Of a DNA stretch of 64,000 bases, positions 35,245 through 45,301 are shown in pieces. Positions within the stretch are counted from its first letter, which is position 1, and each line of letters begins with the position of its first letter. Under the pieces are notes generated by a model, which saw only the letters and a program-made list of their open reading frames with translations, was not told the origin of the DNA and searched no databases. The stretch comes from Chitinophaga sp. GbtcB8 (GTDB taxonomy: Bacteria; Bacteroidota; Bacteroidia; Chitinophagales; Chitinophagaceae), in the NCBI RefSeq assembly GCF_019091455.1, contig NZ_JAGXJN010000005.1:152418-216417 (forward strand), read 5' to 3'. The position numbers and the translations under genes are program-made.

Positions 35245-36498
35245 TTATTTATACTTAAACGCGAGGTAATCTGCAAAGAACCTTACTGCAAAAGAGGTCC
35301 CGATATCCCGGTTGGTGAGCCATATTTTCCCTTCTTTGGAACGGGTGCGGGTTTCCAGCACCGCGCCCCGCAGGTTCGGATCCGGATGGTCCTGTGCATA
35401 GCGGTTCTTCATTAACCATGTTGCTGACTTTTCTATACTCTTATCAAATTCCTTATAGCCGTTTTCTGACAGCGCTATCCATACAATACCTGCCAGCGCT
35501 GCTGCAGAACCGGTAGCAGAGCCTTTGTCGGAAGCGCGGCCATTGGTATAGTTATCGTAGTAGATGGTGCCGTCTTTTTTCTGCGCTTTTGCAAAAGTGC
35601 GGGCGGTGTGCGCAGCTCCTTCCAGGTATTTTTTATCACCGGTAAGCTTATACGCTTCTATCAATGATTCCGCATACCAGAGTGAAAAACGGGGATGAAA
35701 GGAATGTTCTTCTTCTGAATTGGGCATAAACCGCATCCATACCCCATCAGGCCCCTGCAGCTTCAGCAGGCTGTTACACAGCACAATGAATGCATTGCGG
35801 AAAGCTGTATCCTTTGAAAATTCATAGGCATCCTTAAACAGGGAGCCTTCGGTGTTAGGACGGGATACATCATACAGCTCCTGGTCCTTCATAGCCTTCT
35901 GCTTCCAGAAAGGGCTGTATTCTTTCAGCACCTCACCTGTTATTATGTTCAGGTTATCGTAACAGATGCCTTTATCCTTATCATACATGTTCTTCATCAT
36001 CCAGGCAGCAGCGTTGGTAGCTACCTGCGCATACTTCGGATCTTTGGTTACTTTAGACAGCTCATAGATGCCGGGGGTACCATCTGATACGGTGGCAAAC
36101 ACCACAAAATCCGGTCCCAGCACATCGCCATGAATGGCCTTTACCATGCCATTCAGCTTGGGATTATCTTTTATCTCCATGCTGATCCAGTAGTTACCGC
36201 CTTTTTTAGCAGCAGCCAGGTAAGCTTCGTTATGGGTAACCTTATAAGCGGCCAGCAGCGCGTTCACTGCCTGCCCGGTATGCCAGGGCACTTCGTAGGG
36301 ATACCACTTGCCTTCTGTAAGGTTATAATCACAGCGCGATTTTCCTTCCTCATCCAGCAGTACACCGGATACATAACCGGCGGTTTCATTAATAGCGGTA
36401 ATGATCTCCTCTTTCTTCAGCTGCCCATTCACCTGTTGAGCGCCCAGCAAAGCGCCTGCCATGCAGGCCGTAAATACCGTTTTATTAATCCACTTCAT
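35245..36498 (-). CDS. Secreted probable alpha/alpha-toroid protein, family unknown
   Basis: A 417-residue protein; start at 36498 (MKWINKTVFTACMAGALLGA) begins a signal peptide ending near NGQ. The rest is helical with repeats typical of (alpha/alpha)6 barrels: 'PWHTGQAVNALLAAYKVTHN', 'FSLWYAESLIEAYKLTGDKK' and 'GSAAALAGIVWIALSENGYK'. Candidate active-site residues are in 'DYNLTEGKWYPYEVPW' and 'GVWMRFMPNSEEE'. It resembles GH88/GH105- or pectate-lyase-like toroids in outline only. Its 5' end overlaps the GH20 stop by 14 nt, so it is in one operon with it. Confidence 0.7.
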   Translation of the reverse strand: MKWINKTVFTACMAGALLGAQQVNGQLKKEEIITAINETAGYVSGVLLDEEGKSRCDYNLTEGKWYPYEVPWHTGQAVNALLAAYKVTHNEAYLAAAKKGGNYWISMEIKDNPKLNGMVKAIHGDVLGPDFVVFATVSDGTPGIYELSKVTKDPKYAQVATNAAAWMMKNMYDKDKGICYDNLNIITGEVLKEYSPFWKQKAMKDQELYDVSRPNTEGSLFKDAYEFSKDTAFRNAFIVLCNSLLKLQGPDGVWMRFMPNSEEEHSFHPRFSLWYAESLIEAYKLTGDKKYLEGAAHTARTFAKAQKKDGTIYYDNYTNGRASDKGSATGSAAALAGIVWIALSENGYKEFDKSIEKSATWLMKNRYAQDHPDPNLRGAVLETRTRSKEGKIWLTNRDIGTSFAVRFFADYLAFKYK

Positions 36499-39016
36499 AT
36501 TTGGTGCTTTTAGCATTCAGTTGGTATTTATGTTTATGATTGGTGACCGTGATGTTATCCTGCAGGCGGAATGTAAAATTCCAGGGGGCCTGCCTGTTAT
36601 TAACTAATTTAATGAGCAGATGGTTCACTCCTTTATTTAACGGCAGCTGTAACTGGCGTTCTGCACCGCTGCCAGTACTTTTGCAGGATATGCCATTGCA
36701 GTACAGCACTGCATTATTAGCGGCATCCAGGAATGCGGTCACTGTAACAGCACTGTCTGTTTTGATCTGGCAATAAGCATAGGTGATAGCAGCGCCGCCC
36801 TTATAGTGATAGTTCTCATCCAGGTCTACAATACCTCCATCCATGGAAGGGAATTTTTGCCAGCGGTAGATCTTATCCTGGTAATGAATAAAATCTCCCG
36901 GCGAAGGCGGTACATCCTCTTCCTTTAACGGTGCATATAAAAAACCGGGTATCACACCATATTCTTTAACCGGTAAAGGACCACATAACATCCAGTTCTT
37001 AAAATAAGTACGGTCTGTAACCATAATATTTAAGCGCGTTCTGTTAATGGGAGGCAGCTTGCCCTGCGTTGCGGCCTGCCGCAGCTGCTGCTCCAGCGCA
37101 GCCAGGGCATTGCTCTTTTTCTCATACAGCTGCATCACCACGTTTAACCAGTAAGGCTGGTTCTCCTGCAGCCAGGCCTGCTGAAACCACTGGGCAGCTG
37201 CTTTGTAACGCTCATTCAGCGCATGCAAAGTATCCGCGCAGGCTGTAACGGTTGTTACAGCCTGTTCACGGAGCATATGGGTTGACGCTGTATATTTTTT
37301 AACAACATCTGCTATGATCAGGCGGGTGGTGATCATTAGCTTGTATTGCTGTATGGCAAATTGTAAGGCGCTGATATCTGCTGCATGACTGTGCGGATTA
37401 GCCGCAGTAATGTAGCCTTCTGCCTCGTTAACGATCTGCAAAGCTTCTGTGGCAGATACATTGTTCAGGATCAGTTTTTTACCGCTGTCCGGTAATATCT
37501 TCTGCTGCCATAGCTGATCGTTCAGGTTATAGGTAAGCGGTAATGCCCGCAGCTGCATTAATGTAAACAACGCTTTCACATAATTACCGTTGCTGCTTTC
37601 GTAAGCGCAGGTTTCATAACGCTGGTCAAATGAAGCAGTGTTTGCAGTGTCCAGGTTCCAGCTTTTTTCTGCGGATACATACACGCCATACCAGTCGGCA
37701 GAGAACAGGTAAGTGCCGCCATCATCCCAGATAGTGGCAAAAGCGCCGGTAGCGCCATCCCGCTTGCCCTGCCGGTAAAAGCCGTCAATGTTGGCTTTAG
37801 CCATTACCATATCCGGAAACATGCGGTAAGAGTTGAGGATCCCGGAACATACCATGAACTCCAGCTTACGTTTGGCAAAAGGTTGCGTCCAGGCATCATA
37901 GTTCTGCTGGTCGCCATACTCCCAGCTCAGGTAGATCACATCTTTAGGCAGCAGGTCCAGCACTTCCTCATGCTGCAGGGCAATATCACCCCACATCATC
38001 ATTTTCTTGCCATGCTTTTTTACCACATCATATAAGAACTGCAGGTGGTCCGCATAGTATTTTGCTACGCCCACACTATCTACATAGGCTTTTGAATATC
38101 CTTTTCCCAGGCCAAATGTTTCATCACAGTTCACATTAAACCAGGGTGCGCTAAAGGCGTCGCATAACTCGCCGATCACGTCTGAAAGGAACTGCCGCGC
38201 CTTGGCGCTCAGTGGTGATATTAAGCTGGATGTTTCGCCCATGGAGCGGTACTGCGGCAGTGAAAGTATTTTTTCAAAATGCCCGAACGACTGAAAGCTG
38301 CCGATCAGCTGCATATGATAGGTGGCTGCATAAGCCGAGAGCTCTTTGATCTGTGCAATGGTCAGCTTCCCGTTCTCCGGTGCAAAGTCTGGGTGGGAAA
38401 GCGGCTGCACCACATGTTCTATGTAAAAGGAAAGGTAGTTGATCTTCAGCTCCGCCATCCGTGTTATCTGCTCTTTTATATAGGATACGGTGGAAATGGG
38501 CCCGCGGCTGATATCATCAAAGATCACGCGGCGGCTATAGGCCGGCCAGTCAACAATTGTTAACGCGGTTTGCCAGCTGGCACGTGTGAGCTGTTTCAGT
38601 GTTTGTAAACCGTAGAATAAACCGGTTTCCGTATTGGCGGCAATGAAACGGTATTGCTCATTCATTACCAGTATATATCCCTCCTGCCCAATAGTTTTGA
38701 TGGCCGCTGCTGCATACTGGCGTACCAAAGCATCTGCGCCTTTATCTTTCCCTAATAATACCAGGTTAACTGTAGCTGGCTGGCCGGCGCCTGTTTTTGC
38801 GGTAGTGGCAAATAATTTCCAGTGTGCTTCCAGGCGGGCATTCATCAGCGCATCCGTTCCTATACCGTGTAAACGCAGCTGTGCGGGAAAACCTACTTTC
38901 TCCGGCCCTATGCTTACCTGCTGCGGGTAAGGCAGCACGGGCAATATCATACACGTGGCGTACATTCCATGCAATAGCATGGCCAGTAATAGAAATATCT
39001 TTCTATAAACAGTCAT
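36485..39016 (-). CDS. GH20 beta-N-acetylhexosaminidase-like enzyme
   Basis: An 843-residue exported protein with an N-terminal signal (MTVYRKIFLLLAMLLHGMYA). Residues ~25-155 form the GH20b domain that precedes the barrel ('YRFIAANTETGLFYGLQTLK'). The barrel (~160-480) carries the Asp-Glu pair at D298-E299 in 'FNVNCDETFGLG', matching the catalytic pair of HxGGDE in family 20 although the preceding residues differ. The C-terminal ~350 residues include a helical part and a beta-sandwich-like tail ('VTVTAFLDAANNAVLYCNG'). It should remove terminal GlcNAc or GalNAc by substrate-assisted catalysis. A candidate LacI operator lies 153 bp upstream. Confidence 0.82.
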   Translation of the reverse strand: MTVYRKIFLLLAMLLHGMYATCMILPVLPYPQQVSIGPEKVGFPAQLRLHGIGTDALMNARLEAHWKLFATTAKTGAGQPATVNLVLLGKDKGADALVRQYAAAAIKTIGQEGYILVMNEQYRFIAANTETGLFYGLQTLKQLTRASWQTALTIVDWPAYSRRVIFDDISRGPISTVSYIKEQITRMAELKINYLSFYIEHVVQPLSHPDFAPENGKLTIAQIKELSAYAATYHMQLIGSFQSFGHFEKILSLPQYRSMGETSSLISPLSAKARQFLSDVIGELCDAFSAPWFNVNCDETFGLGKGYSKAYVDSVGVAKYYADHLQFLYDVVKKHGKKMMMWGDIALQHEEVLDLLPKDVIYLSWEYGDQQNYDAWTQPFAKRKLEFMVCSGILNSYRMFPDMVMAKANIDGFYRQGKRDGATGAFATIWDDGGTYLFSADWYGVYVSAEKSWNLDTANTASFDQRYETCAYESSNGNYVKALFTLMQLRALPLTYNLNDQLWQQKILPDSGKKLILNNVSATEALQIVNEAEGYITAANPHSHAADISALQFAIQQYKLMITTRLIIADVVKKYTASTHMLREQAVTTVTACADTLHALNERYKAAAQWFQQAWLQENQPYWLNVVMQLYEKKSNALAALEQQLRQAATQGKLPPINRTRLNIMVTDRTYFKNWMLCGPLPVKEYGVIPGFLYAPLKEEDVPPSPGDFIHYQDKIYRWQKFPSMDGGIVDLDENYHYKGGAAITYAYCQIKTDSAVTVTAFLDAANNAVLYCNGISCKSTGSGAERQLQLPLNKGVNHLLIKLVNNRQAPWNFTFRLQDNITVTNHKHKYQLNAKSTKYEVD

Positions 39017-39168
39017 TACTTAATGTCCTAAATTTTACTTCGCTGATTTAGTTGTTGGCTCGCTTCCGGTAATTTAAAAATGTCCCCCCAATCTAGTGTA
39101 ATACTCCGGATCAAAAAAAGAAAAACTTCCTCTATAAAACTCGATAACTCTAATATAAAACAATTTTT

Positions 39169-39182
39169 CGGTAACGTACCCG
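39169..39182. promoter_or_regulatory. Candidate LacI-family operator (CGGTAACGTACCCG)
   Basis: It differs at two left-half positions from the perfect palindrome at 45302-45315. It lies in the 190-bp gap upstream of the GH20 gene, where the long downstream sub-operon (GH20 to the phosphodiesterase) would start. The centre ACGT with symmetric half-sites is usual for LacI-family operators. Confidence 0.55.
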
Positions 39183-39206
39183 TAAATTACAAAAAACATA
39201 GAAATA

Positions 39207-42035
39207 TTATTCTTTCGTGTTATCATCTACCATGAAATATAATGCGTCTTCATTATTCAATGCTGTAATTTCAGGTTGTTCTCCGTCAATTTTAATTCTC
39301 ACCAAATGCTTTCCAGCAGCCGCTTTCCAGTGAAACAATATTTGTTGTGTACGCGCCTGCAGATCATCAGGCGCTTCCAGTGAAGTGATCACCGTGCTAT
39401 CTTCCACTACATCATCTACATAAAATTTTACCCGGCTGTTCACCGCTGCTGTATTTCCAATATTATGCAGCGTGATCTGTACCACGTACATGTTATTTCC
39501 GGCACCTGGTTTTATCACAATATCCTTAGCGGTAAGTGCCGGATCTGCTTTAGGTGCAGGGCTGCCGGGGTAAGCCTGCAGCTGTTTTACAGCCACTATC
39601 AGCAGCTGCCTGGCGGGCAGGGTAAGTGAAAGATCTTTCACCCGTTCTGTAATAGTAATGGTATCAGTGCTAAGCGCTTCATCCATGCTATCATCTCCAT
39701 TCTTATCAAGACCGGTGCTTACGCAATACCGGCCTGGTTGCAGCTGCCAGGTACGTAATTGTACCCTTCTCTCCTGCTCAAAATTGTATAACGTTGCCTG
39801 TAAAAAATGTTGGTCGCCGCCATTCACAAGAATGGCTACATCCTTACCGGTATTTTTCCAGGAGGCCAGCAGGCTGGGATATTCATACCCTGCGCCAAAA
39901 TGCCCCAGGTACATACCGGATAACAAGCTGTTATTGGGAATGTACACGCGATCCGTAAACTTTACTTCGCTGGTCAGCAAAGGAAAATTGTACCGTAAGC
40001 TGTTCAGCATTTCTTCCAGTCCCTGTTCAATTACTTTTTTATCATGATGCAATGTATACCGGTTATAATGCGCGCCGTATTTATCCACCAGGGTATCATA
40101 ACGGCTGCTGTTACTCAGCTGCCGCGCCATGGCAAACAGCTTGCCCATTGGGTTGCTGCCGGCTGCATGGTCTATACCGCCGCTAAGCAGCTGTTGCTGC
40201 ACCCAGTACAGCGAGCCGGGTGTAGTATCTTTTTTCTGCAGGGGCGGCGTCATTAACCTTGCATTCGTATTAATGGTCTGCAAAAAAACTGGCTTTTGCG
40301 TAAGCGCATATAACCCTGCCAGCAAATATTGCAGCTCGTTCACATGCCCCAGGTGATCCCAGTTGTAATACGTATAGGTAAGCTGAGGGTCATACCACTG
40401 TGCGGAATGGCCCCCTATTCTATCCTCCTGAAAGGCCACCGCCGACGGGATCACTCCCGCCGGCTTACCATTGATGGCCCTGTTGGCATCGGTTATCCAT
40501 GCCTGTCCCCATTCACTCAATAACTTTATTAAGGTAGGATTGTTATTATACCAGGCGGCCCATAAACCAGGCAGCAGCGCCCTTGCATTCATAGCTACAT
40601 CCACATCATATGGATAATATGCTGATACCGCTGTGGCGGATAAATAGTAAGAACGGAAATGCCGGTGCCCCATGGAAGTAATACCGGTCCACACATCCCT
40701 GAAATTTTGCATGCTGGTCAAACATCGTTCTACATATTCCGGATCACCGTATTTGATCAGGAACATACCGGGATGGGTATCCCGGAAAAGCTCTGCGGCA
40801 TGTTCCACATCATCTATTCTTTTTGCAAAGCCGCGTTCCAGCACGCCGCTGTTCCATACACCATCTGCCAGGCGGGTATAACCCACACGGGCCAGGCTGT
40901 CATCCGCACCCAGCACCGGCGGCAGCCACCAGCGCAGCATTTCCACATCGTCCCCGTATTTGCCGCCCATTTCTCCGTTAGCAGTTTGTTTTACGCCTAC
41001 CCACCAGTGAATGATCTTTAGTAAACGGTACATTACTTCCCGTTGATACACGGCCCATAAGGGTGCGTTTTGCGGGGCTGCCGGTATATTACAGGTATCC
41101 GCTACCTTTTGCCCGGTATACATTTTAAGCAGGTTATTATCCGGGTAGCTTTGCTGTAATTTTTTAAAAAGCTCCCGGGCTTTTGCCTGCTGCCAGCTGT
41201 TATCATCTTCCTGGTCCAGCCAGTAGTAGGTGCGCGCCAGCAGGTACAGGGCACGGTTATACAACGGATCGTCCGCATCAGCGGTTACCTGCTCCAGCAG
41301 GCCGGCTGCGGCATTCATACGGTATATTAAACTCAGCCCGGTTTCGTGTACTGCCCATGACCAGCCGCCACCCTCAAAATATTTGCAGGCCAGCAAATAT
41401 TTTCGGCACATATCTGCCTGGTTGGTAAAGGCTATATTGTTACTGTCGGGCTGTTGCAGGAACTCTTTTACCACAGCAGTATCTTCTTCCAGCGGCGTAT
41501 CAAACTGTATATCACGGTTACGGGTACACGGCCTTAATTCCAGCGCATACAAACCTACCGGGGTGCCCTGCCCCCTAATACTTATGACCGTATTGGCTTC
41601 TTTCACGGTTATTTTCCGGCGTAAGGTATGGTAAGGTAAGCGGTACAGGGGCGTGTTAATGGTATCCGGCAGGGACCTGTGATCCACGGCCACCGTCATT
41701 TTCAGGTTCACAGAATCTTTGCAGCCCAGGCTCAGGATCATAAAGTAATCACCGGCCGGCACATCTGCCCGGAATACCAGGCTGTCTTTTGCCCATACGC
41801 CGCTGCGGAAAATGGGGCTGTATAATTTTTCATTGGCAGTATCAAACGTGCTGGCCGGCGCCTGCAGCCATCCAAAACCCTTTTGCGCATTGTATTGCAT
41901 AACAGGCGTAACGCGGGTATAACCCGGCGCTACGGCCTGCTGTTCACTGCCCATATCAAACAGGTAGTTCTGTGGCTGTTTACCGCAGGCGCAAAGGACC
42001 ATGATCCCACATAAGTATAAAAATGTTTGCCGCAA
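39207..42035 (-). CDS. Large lipoprotein with probable toroid domain and CARDB tail
   Basis: A 942-residue protein. Leader MRQTFLYLCGIMVLCAC has a lipobox with C17. An N-terminal beta-domain (~25-170) starts 'NYLFDMGSEQQAVAPGYTRV', like galactose-binding-type modules of rhamnogalacturonan enzymes. The middle (~190-660) is helix-rich ('LLARTYYWLDQEDDNSWQQA', 'GEMGGKYGDDVEMLRWWLPP', 'HRHFRSYYLSATAVSAYYPY'), consistent with a toroid lyase or hydrolase. The C-terminal ~110 residues are a CARDB-like domain ('NNMYVVQITLHNIGNTAAVN'). I cannot name the enzyme family. It lies 6 bp after the GH105 gene. Confidence 0.72.
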   Translation of the reverse strand: MRQTFLYLCGIMVLCACGKQPQNYLFDMGSEQQAVAPGYTRVTPVMQYNAQKGFGWLQAPASTFDTANEKLYSPIFRSGVWAKDSLVFRADVPAGDYFMILSLGCKDSVNLKMTVAVDHRSLPDTINTPLYRLPYHTLRRKITVKEANTVISIRGQGTPVGLYALELRPCTRNRDIQFDTPLEEDTAVVKEFLQQPDSNNIAFTNQADMCRKYLLACKYFEGGGWSWAVHETGLSLIYRMNAAAGLLEQVTADADDPLYNRALYLLARTYYWLDQEDDNSWQQAKARELFKKLQQSYPDNNLLKMYTGQKVADTCNIPAAPQNAPLWAVYQREVMYRLLKIIHWWVGVKQTANGEMGGKYGDDVEMLRWWLPPVLGADDSLARVGYTRLADGVWNSGVLERGFAKRIDDVEHAAELFRDTHPGMFLIKYGDPEYVERCLTSMQNFRDVWTGITSMGHRHFRSYYLSATAVSAYYPYDVDVAMNARALLPGLWAAWYNNNPTLIKLLSEWGQAWITDANRAINGKPAGVIPSAVAFQEDRIGGHSAQWYDPQLTYTYYNWDHLGHVNELQYLLAGLYALTQKPVFLQTINTNARLMTPPLQKKDTTPGSLYWVQQQLLSGGIDHAAGSNPMGKLFAMARQLSNSSRYDTLVDKYGAHYNRYTLHHDKKVIEQGLEEMLNSLRYNFPLLTSEVKFTDRVYIPNNSLLSGMYLGHFGAGYEYPSLLASWKNTGKDVAILVNGGDQHFLQATLYNFEQERRVQLRTWQLQPGRYCVSTGLDKNGDDSMDEALSTDTITITERVKDLSLTLPARQLLIVAVKQLQAYPGSPAPKADPALTAKDIVIKPGAGNNMYVVQITLHNIGNTAAVNSRVKFYVDDVVEDSTVITSLEAPDDLQARTQQILFHWKAAAGKHLVRIKIDGEQPEITALNNEDALYFMVDDNTKE

Positions 42036-42041
42036 TGCCTA

Positions 42042-43712
42042 TTATGGTTTAAGTTCCGCGATTGCTATTCCTGCCATGATCACCGCGCCCAGGCCGCGGG
42101 GATCGTTATTAATCGTTTTCCTGTTTATATAGAATTTTTCGTCTGCACCTATTTCCGTGCCCTGGCAAATACCGTGCACCACGCCGCTGCTGTCTATTTT
42201 AGCTGCTACTCCTTCCCAGGCCTGTAAGGCATGCTGTTTAAAACCCGGGGCCAGCCAGCCATGCTGCACACCTTTAGCCATGGCATAGGCAAAAATGGCG
42301 GTACAGGAAGTCTCTTCATAACTCGCCGTACAGTTTATGAGCTGATGCCACCTGCCGCTTGCTGCCTGGTAGCGTAACAGGCTGGCCATATGCTGCTGAA
42401 AAGATCTTAATATTTTCGTATAGGCGGGATGTGTATCCGGCAATGCTTCCAGCAGCACTACCGTGGCCCATGCTATCCAGCCGTTGGCGCGGCCCCAATA
42501 GGCTACCGACTGCCGGCCGGTAGTACTGAACCAGCCGTGTTTGTATAACCCGGTTTGCGGATTGTACAAATATTTCCGGAACTGCAGCACCTGTTTTACG
42601 GCATCTTCCAAATACTGCTGCCTGCCGGTGGCCTGGCTCATGATCACCAGGAAGGGTACGCTCATAAAAAGGTCATCGGCCCATACCGTAAATTCAAGTG
42701 GCTCCGGGCGGCAAAAAGTGCTATCCGGTAAGCGTACCTGCTTATCCGTTATATACTGCAGCAGGGGGCCCAGTAAGGTGTTATAGGCTGCAGCATCTTT
42801 TTCCTTTTGGTACAGGGCCGCAAAAGGCAGGGCCGCCGCCCCGGCATCATCCAGCATGGTGCGCCGGAATACGCGGTGGTAGCTGCCCCGCCAGGCATAC
42901 AAAGAATCGTATTGAAACTGAAGATTAGAATAGTTATCGAACAAGAACCGGGTATATCTTTTTACAAAGCTGCCATAACGGCTGTTGTTTGTTGCTTGTT
43001 GCAAAGCCAGCAAGGTCCATACAGCAGTGCCGTGGGAGTAATGCCAGTTAGCATAGGATTCCCGCTGGTAGACCGCAGTGCTGTCTATCACCAGCTCCGG
43101 CAGCCAGCGTTGCGGCGCTGTTTGCCAATAATTATATGCCGCCTGTGGGCTAAATGCAGCTTGTGCAGGATTAATTACCTGCGTGGTGTATAACCAGGGC
43201 TGCGTGCTGAATTTTACAGCTGTTTCCTCATCGCCGGCAGCTGTTATTGCGCGTAAAAAAATAACCGCCTGCGAACGCGTATGGATCAGTATTTCATTTC
43301 TGCCTTTATGCAGCTGAGCGGTAAAATATTTATTGAAAGTAAAACGGTTGTAGGCAATCTCTTTGGGGTTTACCACCCTGGCAGCATCCTGTTCATACAC
43401 CCGCTGCTGGTTGATCCATACCTGTACCGGGCCTGCAGTGGTAATGCCAAAACGTACCAGCGTATCTGCCATTACATTGGCAAAACGAACTGCATAGGCG
43501 CCCTGTTGCGTATTCAAAAACCGGGCATCAATCACCTGCATGCCCAACACTTCTTTTTGCGGCTCCCAGCTCCATTCAAAACGGGTATCCTTTATAAGCT
43601 TGTCAGCCACTTTGCAGGCCAGCTCCAATGCAGGCGCCTGCTGCGCTACCGCGGTATGCAGCAACAATAAAGCCATGCCTAACAGGCCTGTTATTTTACT
43701 TTGCTGCTTCAT
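42042..43712 (-). CDS. GH105/GH88-type unsaturated uronyl hydrolase with extra N-terminal domain
   Basis: A 556-residue protein; start at 43712 (MKQQSKITGLLGMALLLLHT) begins a signal peptide. Longer frames from 43859 lie inside the GH28 gene. Residues ~25-205 form an additional beta-rich domain ('RVYEQDAARVVNPKEIAYNR'). From ~205 the (alpha/alpha)6 barrel of GH105 follows, with 'RRTMLDDAGAAAL' (D288/D289) and 'VWADDLFMSVPFL' (D346/D347), matching the two catalytic aspartates of YteR-type enzymes. It should hydrate and cleave the unsaturated uronic acid left by a lyase. No lyase is recognised here, unless one of the unassigned proteins is one. It overlaps the GH28 gene end by 17 nt. Confidence 0.86.
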   Translation of the reverse strand: MKQQSKITGLLGMALLLLHTAVAQQAPALELACKVADKLIKDTRFEWSWEPQKEVLGMQVIDARFLNTQQGAYAVRFANVMADTLVRFGITTAGPVQVWINQQRVYEQDAARVVNPKEIAYNRFTFNKYFTAQLHKGRNEILIHTRSQAVIFLRAITAAGDEETAVKFSTQPWLYTTQVINPAQAAFSPQAAYNYWQTAPQRWLPELVIDSTAVYQRESYANWHYSHGTAVWTLLALQQATNNSRYGSFVKRYTRFLFDNYSNLQFQYDSLYAWRGSYHRVFRRTMLDDAGAAALPFAALYQKEKDAAAYNTLLGPLLQYITDKQVRLPDSTFCRPEPLEFTVWADDLFMSVPFLVIMSQATGRQQYLEDAVKQVLQFRKYLYNPQTGLYKHGWFSTTGRQSVAYWGRANGWIAWATVVLLEALPDTHPAYTKILRSFQQHMASLLRYQAASGRWHQLINCTASYEETSCTAIFAYAMAKGVQHGWLAPGFKQHALQAWEGVAAKIDSSGVVHGICQGTEIGADEKFYINRKTINNDPRGLGAVIMAGIAIAELKP

Positions 43713-45246
43713 CCGCTTTAATATTGGTGGATTGTTGATCCTTGATCCATACACGCTGCACCGGGTAAGCATTGCGGCTGTTGCTGATGATACCGTCCTT
43801 ACTGTTATTAATGTACACGGCAGCGGGTGTGCTGCTGCTGGTTTGCACATCCAGCGCATTCAGAGTGAACTGCTGCGTTTGTGCTACCACTACACCGGGG
43901 CGTGTTTCTTTTCCTGCATTACGCAGTGTAATGTCAGATAAGCGCACATCTTTTGCATACCGGATAAAAAATCCATAGGATGGCAGGTTGCCGAACATAG
44001 TAGCTTCCGGGTATTCTGTTTCTTTTTCTACTACCGGCTCATACAGGTTCACCTTTGCCCCATCCCCATCGCCTTTGGTTTCTATGTAAATATGTTCCAG
44101 TGAAATATTTTCCAGCGGCGCTTTTGCAATACCGCTGATAGAGCAGCCTGTTTCATCTGCGCCGGTGGCGGTAATGTTAGACAGGTGAATGTTACGCGCA
44201 CGGCCCGGCGCAGGTACCGGCGAATCTTTTGTATGCGGCCTGGCCCTGTTGCCCAAACGCACAAACAGCGGCACCTGCGGCCCTTCTATCACTATGTTGC
44301 TGATGGTAATATTTTCCATGATACCGCCATCCACCATTTCCAGCGAAATGCCGCTGTTACCGGCCGGTTTACCGTAAATGGTGGTCGGTTGCGCAGAGGG
44401 TTTGATCACACAATTGCTTACTGCAATATTCCTGAAACCACCGGTTGATTCTGTTCCGAACTTTAATGCATTGCAATGGCTGCTAATGACACAATTGCTG
44501 ATGGTAATATTCTCTGAGATATGCGGAGAGGTACTTTTAATGGTAATACCATCATCATCCGAATCGCCGGTTATACCGGAAATATGTACATTCCGGCAAC
44601 CATCAATATCCATCATGTCATTGTTCTTGTTAGAGTGGTTCCAGATACGCACGCCTTCTATCCACACAAATTCACAGCCCAGGTAATGCTGCATCCAGAA
44701 GGCGGAGTTACGCAGCGATACATCCCGCACCTTTACATTTTTGCAGTTGATGAACCAGAGCAAATAAGGCCGGTCGCGGTAACGGTCCGGTTTTTTATTG
44801 GTAGTAATTACAAATGCGCCGCCCTGCCCGTCAATAGTGCCGCTGCCTTCAATGCCTACGTTCTCCTGGTCTTTACAAAAAATAAGACTTTGTTTAGCCC
44901 ACTCATCTCCATAAAAACGGATGCCGGCATCCTGGTAGGGATATTGTTTTGTATCTGTATGGCCCAGAATAGTGGCGCCTGCAGCTACATGTAGAGTTAC
45001 ATTACTTTTCAGATAAAGGGTAGCGGTTAAAAATCTGCCTGCGGGAAAATATACTTTTCCGCCCGTGGCTGCACAGGCATCTATTGCTTTTTGTATAGCT
45101 TTTGTATTATCTGTTGTACTATCTCCTATTGCGCCATAGCGGGTTACATCATACCACTGGGCTTTTACGCTACCGGTAACACCTATGAACAGGCAGCATA
45201 ACAACAGGGCGTGGAATATTTTTTTAGTTACGGGAAACAATTGCAT
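43696..45246 (-). CDS. GH28-like beta-helix enzyme with altered active site
   Basis: A 516-residue secreted protein (signal MQLFPVTKKIFHALLLCCLF to about residue 30). Right-handed beta-helix of the polygalacturonase family: 'YGAIGDSTTDNTKAIQKAID' near the N-terminus, then 'NNDMMDID' (N209, D210, D213) and 'DSDDDGITIKS' (D231, D232), the two acidic motifs of GH28. The third motif GHG reads 'SSHCNALKFG' (H257), and the RIK motif is replaced by 'GISLEMVDGG'. Loss of Arg/Lys, which bind the galacturonate carboxylate in polygalacturonases, suggests another substrate. A perfect palindrome lies 56 bp upstream. Confidence 0.85.
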   Translation of the reverse strand: MQLFPVTKKIFHALLLCCLFIGVTGSVKAQWYDVTRYGAIGDSTTDNTKAIQKAIDACAATGGKVYFPAGRFLTATLYLKSNVTLHVAAGATILGHTDTKQYPYQDAGIRFYGDEWAKQSLIFCKDQENVGIEGSGTIDGQGGAFVITTNKKPDRYRDRPYLLWFINCKNVKVRDVSLRNSAFWMQHYLGCEFVWIEGVRIWNHSNKNNDMMDIDGCRNVHISGITGDSDDDGITIKSTSPHISENITISNCVISSHCNALKFGTESTGGFRNIAVSNCVIKPSAQPTTIYGKPAGNSGISLEMVDGGIMENITISNIVIEGPQVPLFVRLGNRARPHTKDSPVPAPGRARNIHLSNITATGADETGCSISGIAKAPLENISLEHIYIETKGDGDGAKVNLYEPVVEKETEYPEATMFGNLPSYGFFIRYAKDVRLSDITLRNAGKETRPGVVVAQTQQFTLNALDVQTSSSTPAAVYINNSKDGIISNSRNAYPVQRVWIKDQQSTNIKADEAAK

Positions 45247-45301
45247 TCGTTTTTCACTTTTACAGATAAAAATAAGATCTGGTTCGAAAATAAGCCTTTT
45301 T

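Noticed and set aside
32359..36498. Search for a SusD partner of the TonB receptor
   Set aside because: The neighbours are a NagB-like protein and a helical secreted protein without lipobox or TPR-like SusD pattern; no SusD is present in the window.
43713..43859. Longer N-terminus for the GH105 enzyme
   Set aside because: The extra 49 residues lie inside the GH28 gene and lack a signal peptide; the ATG at 43712 starts a good leader.
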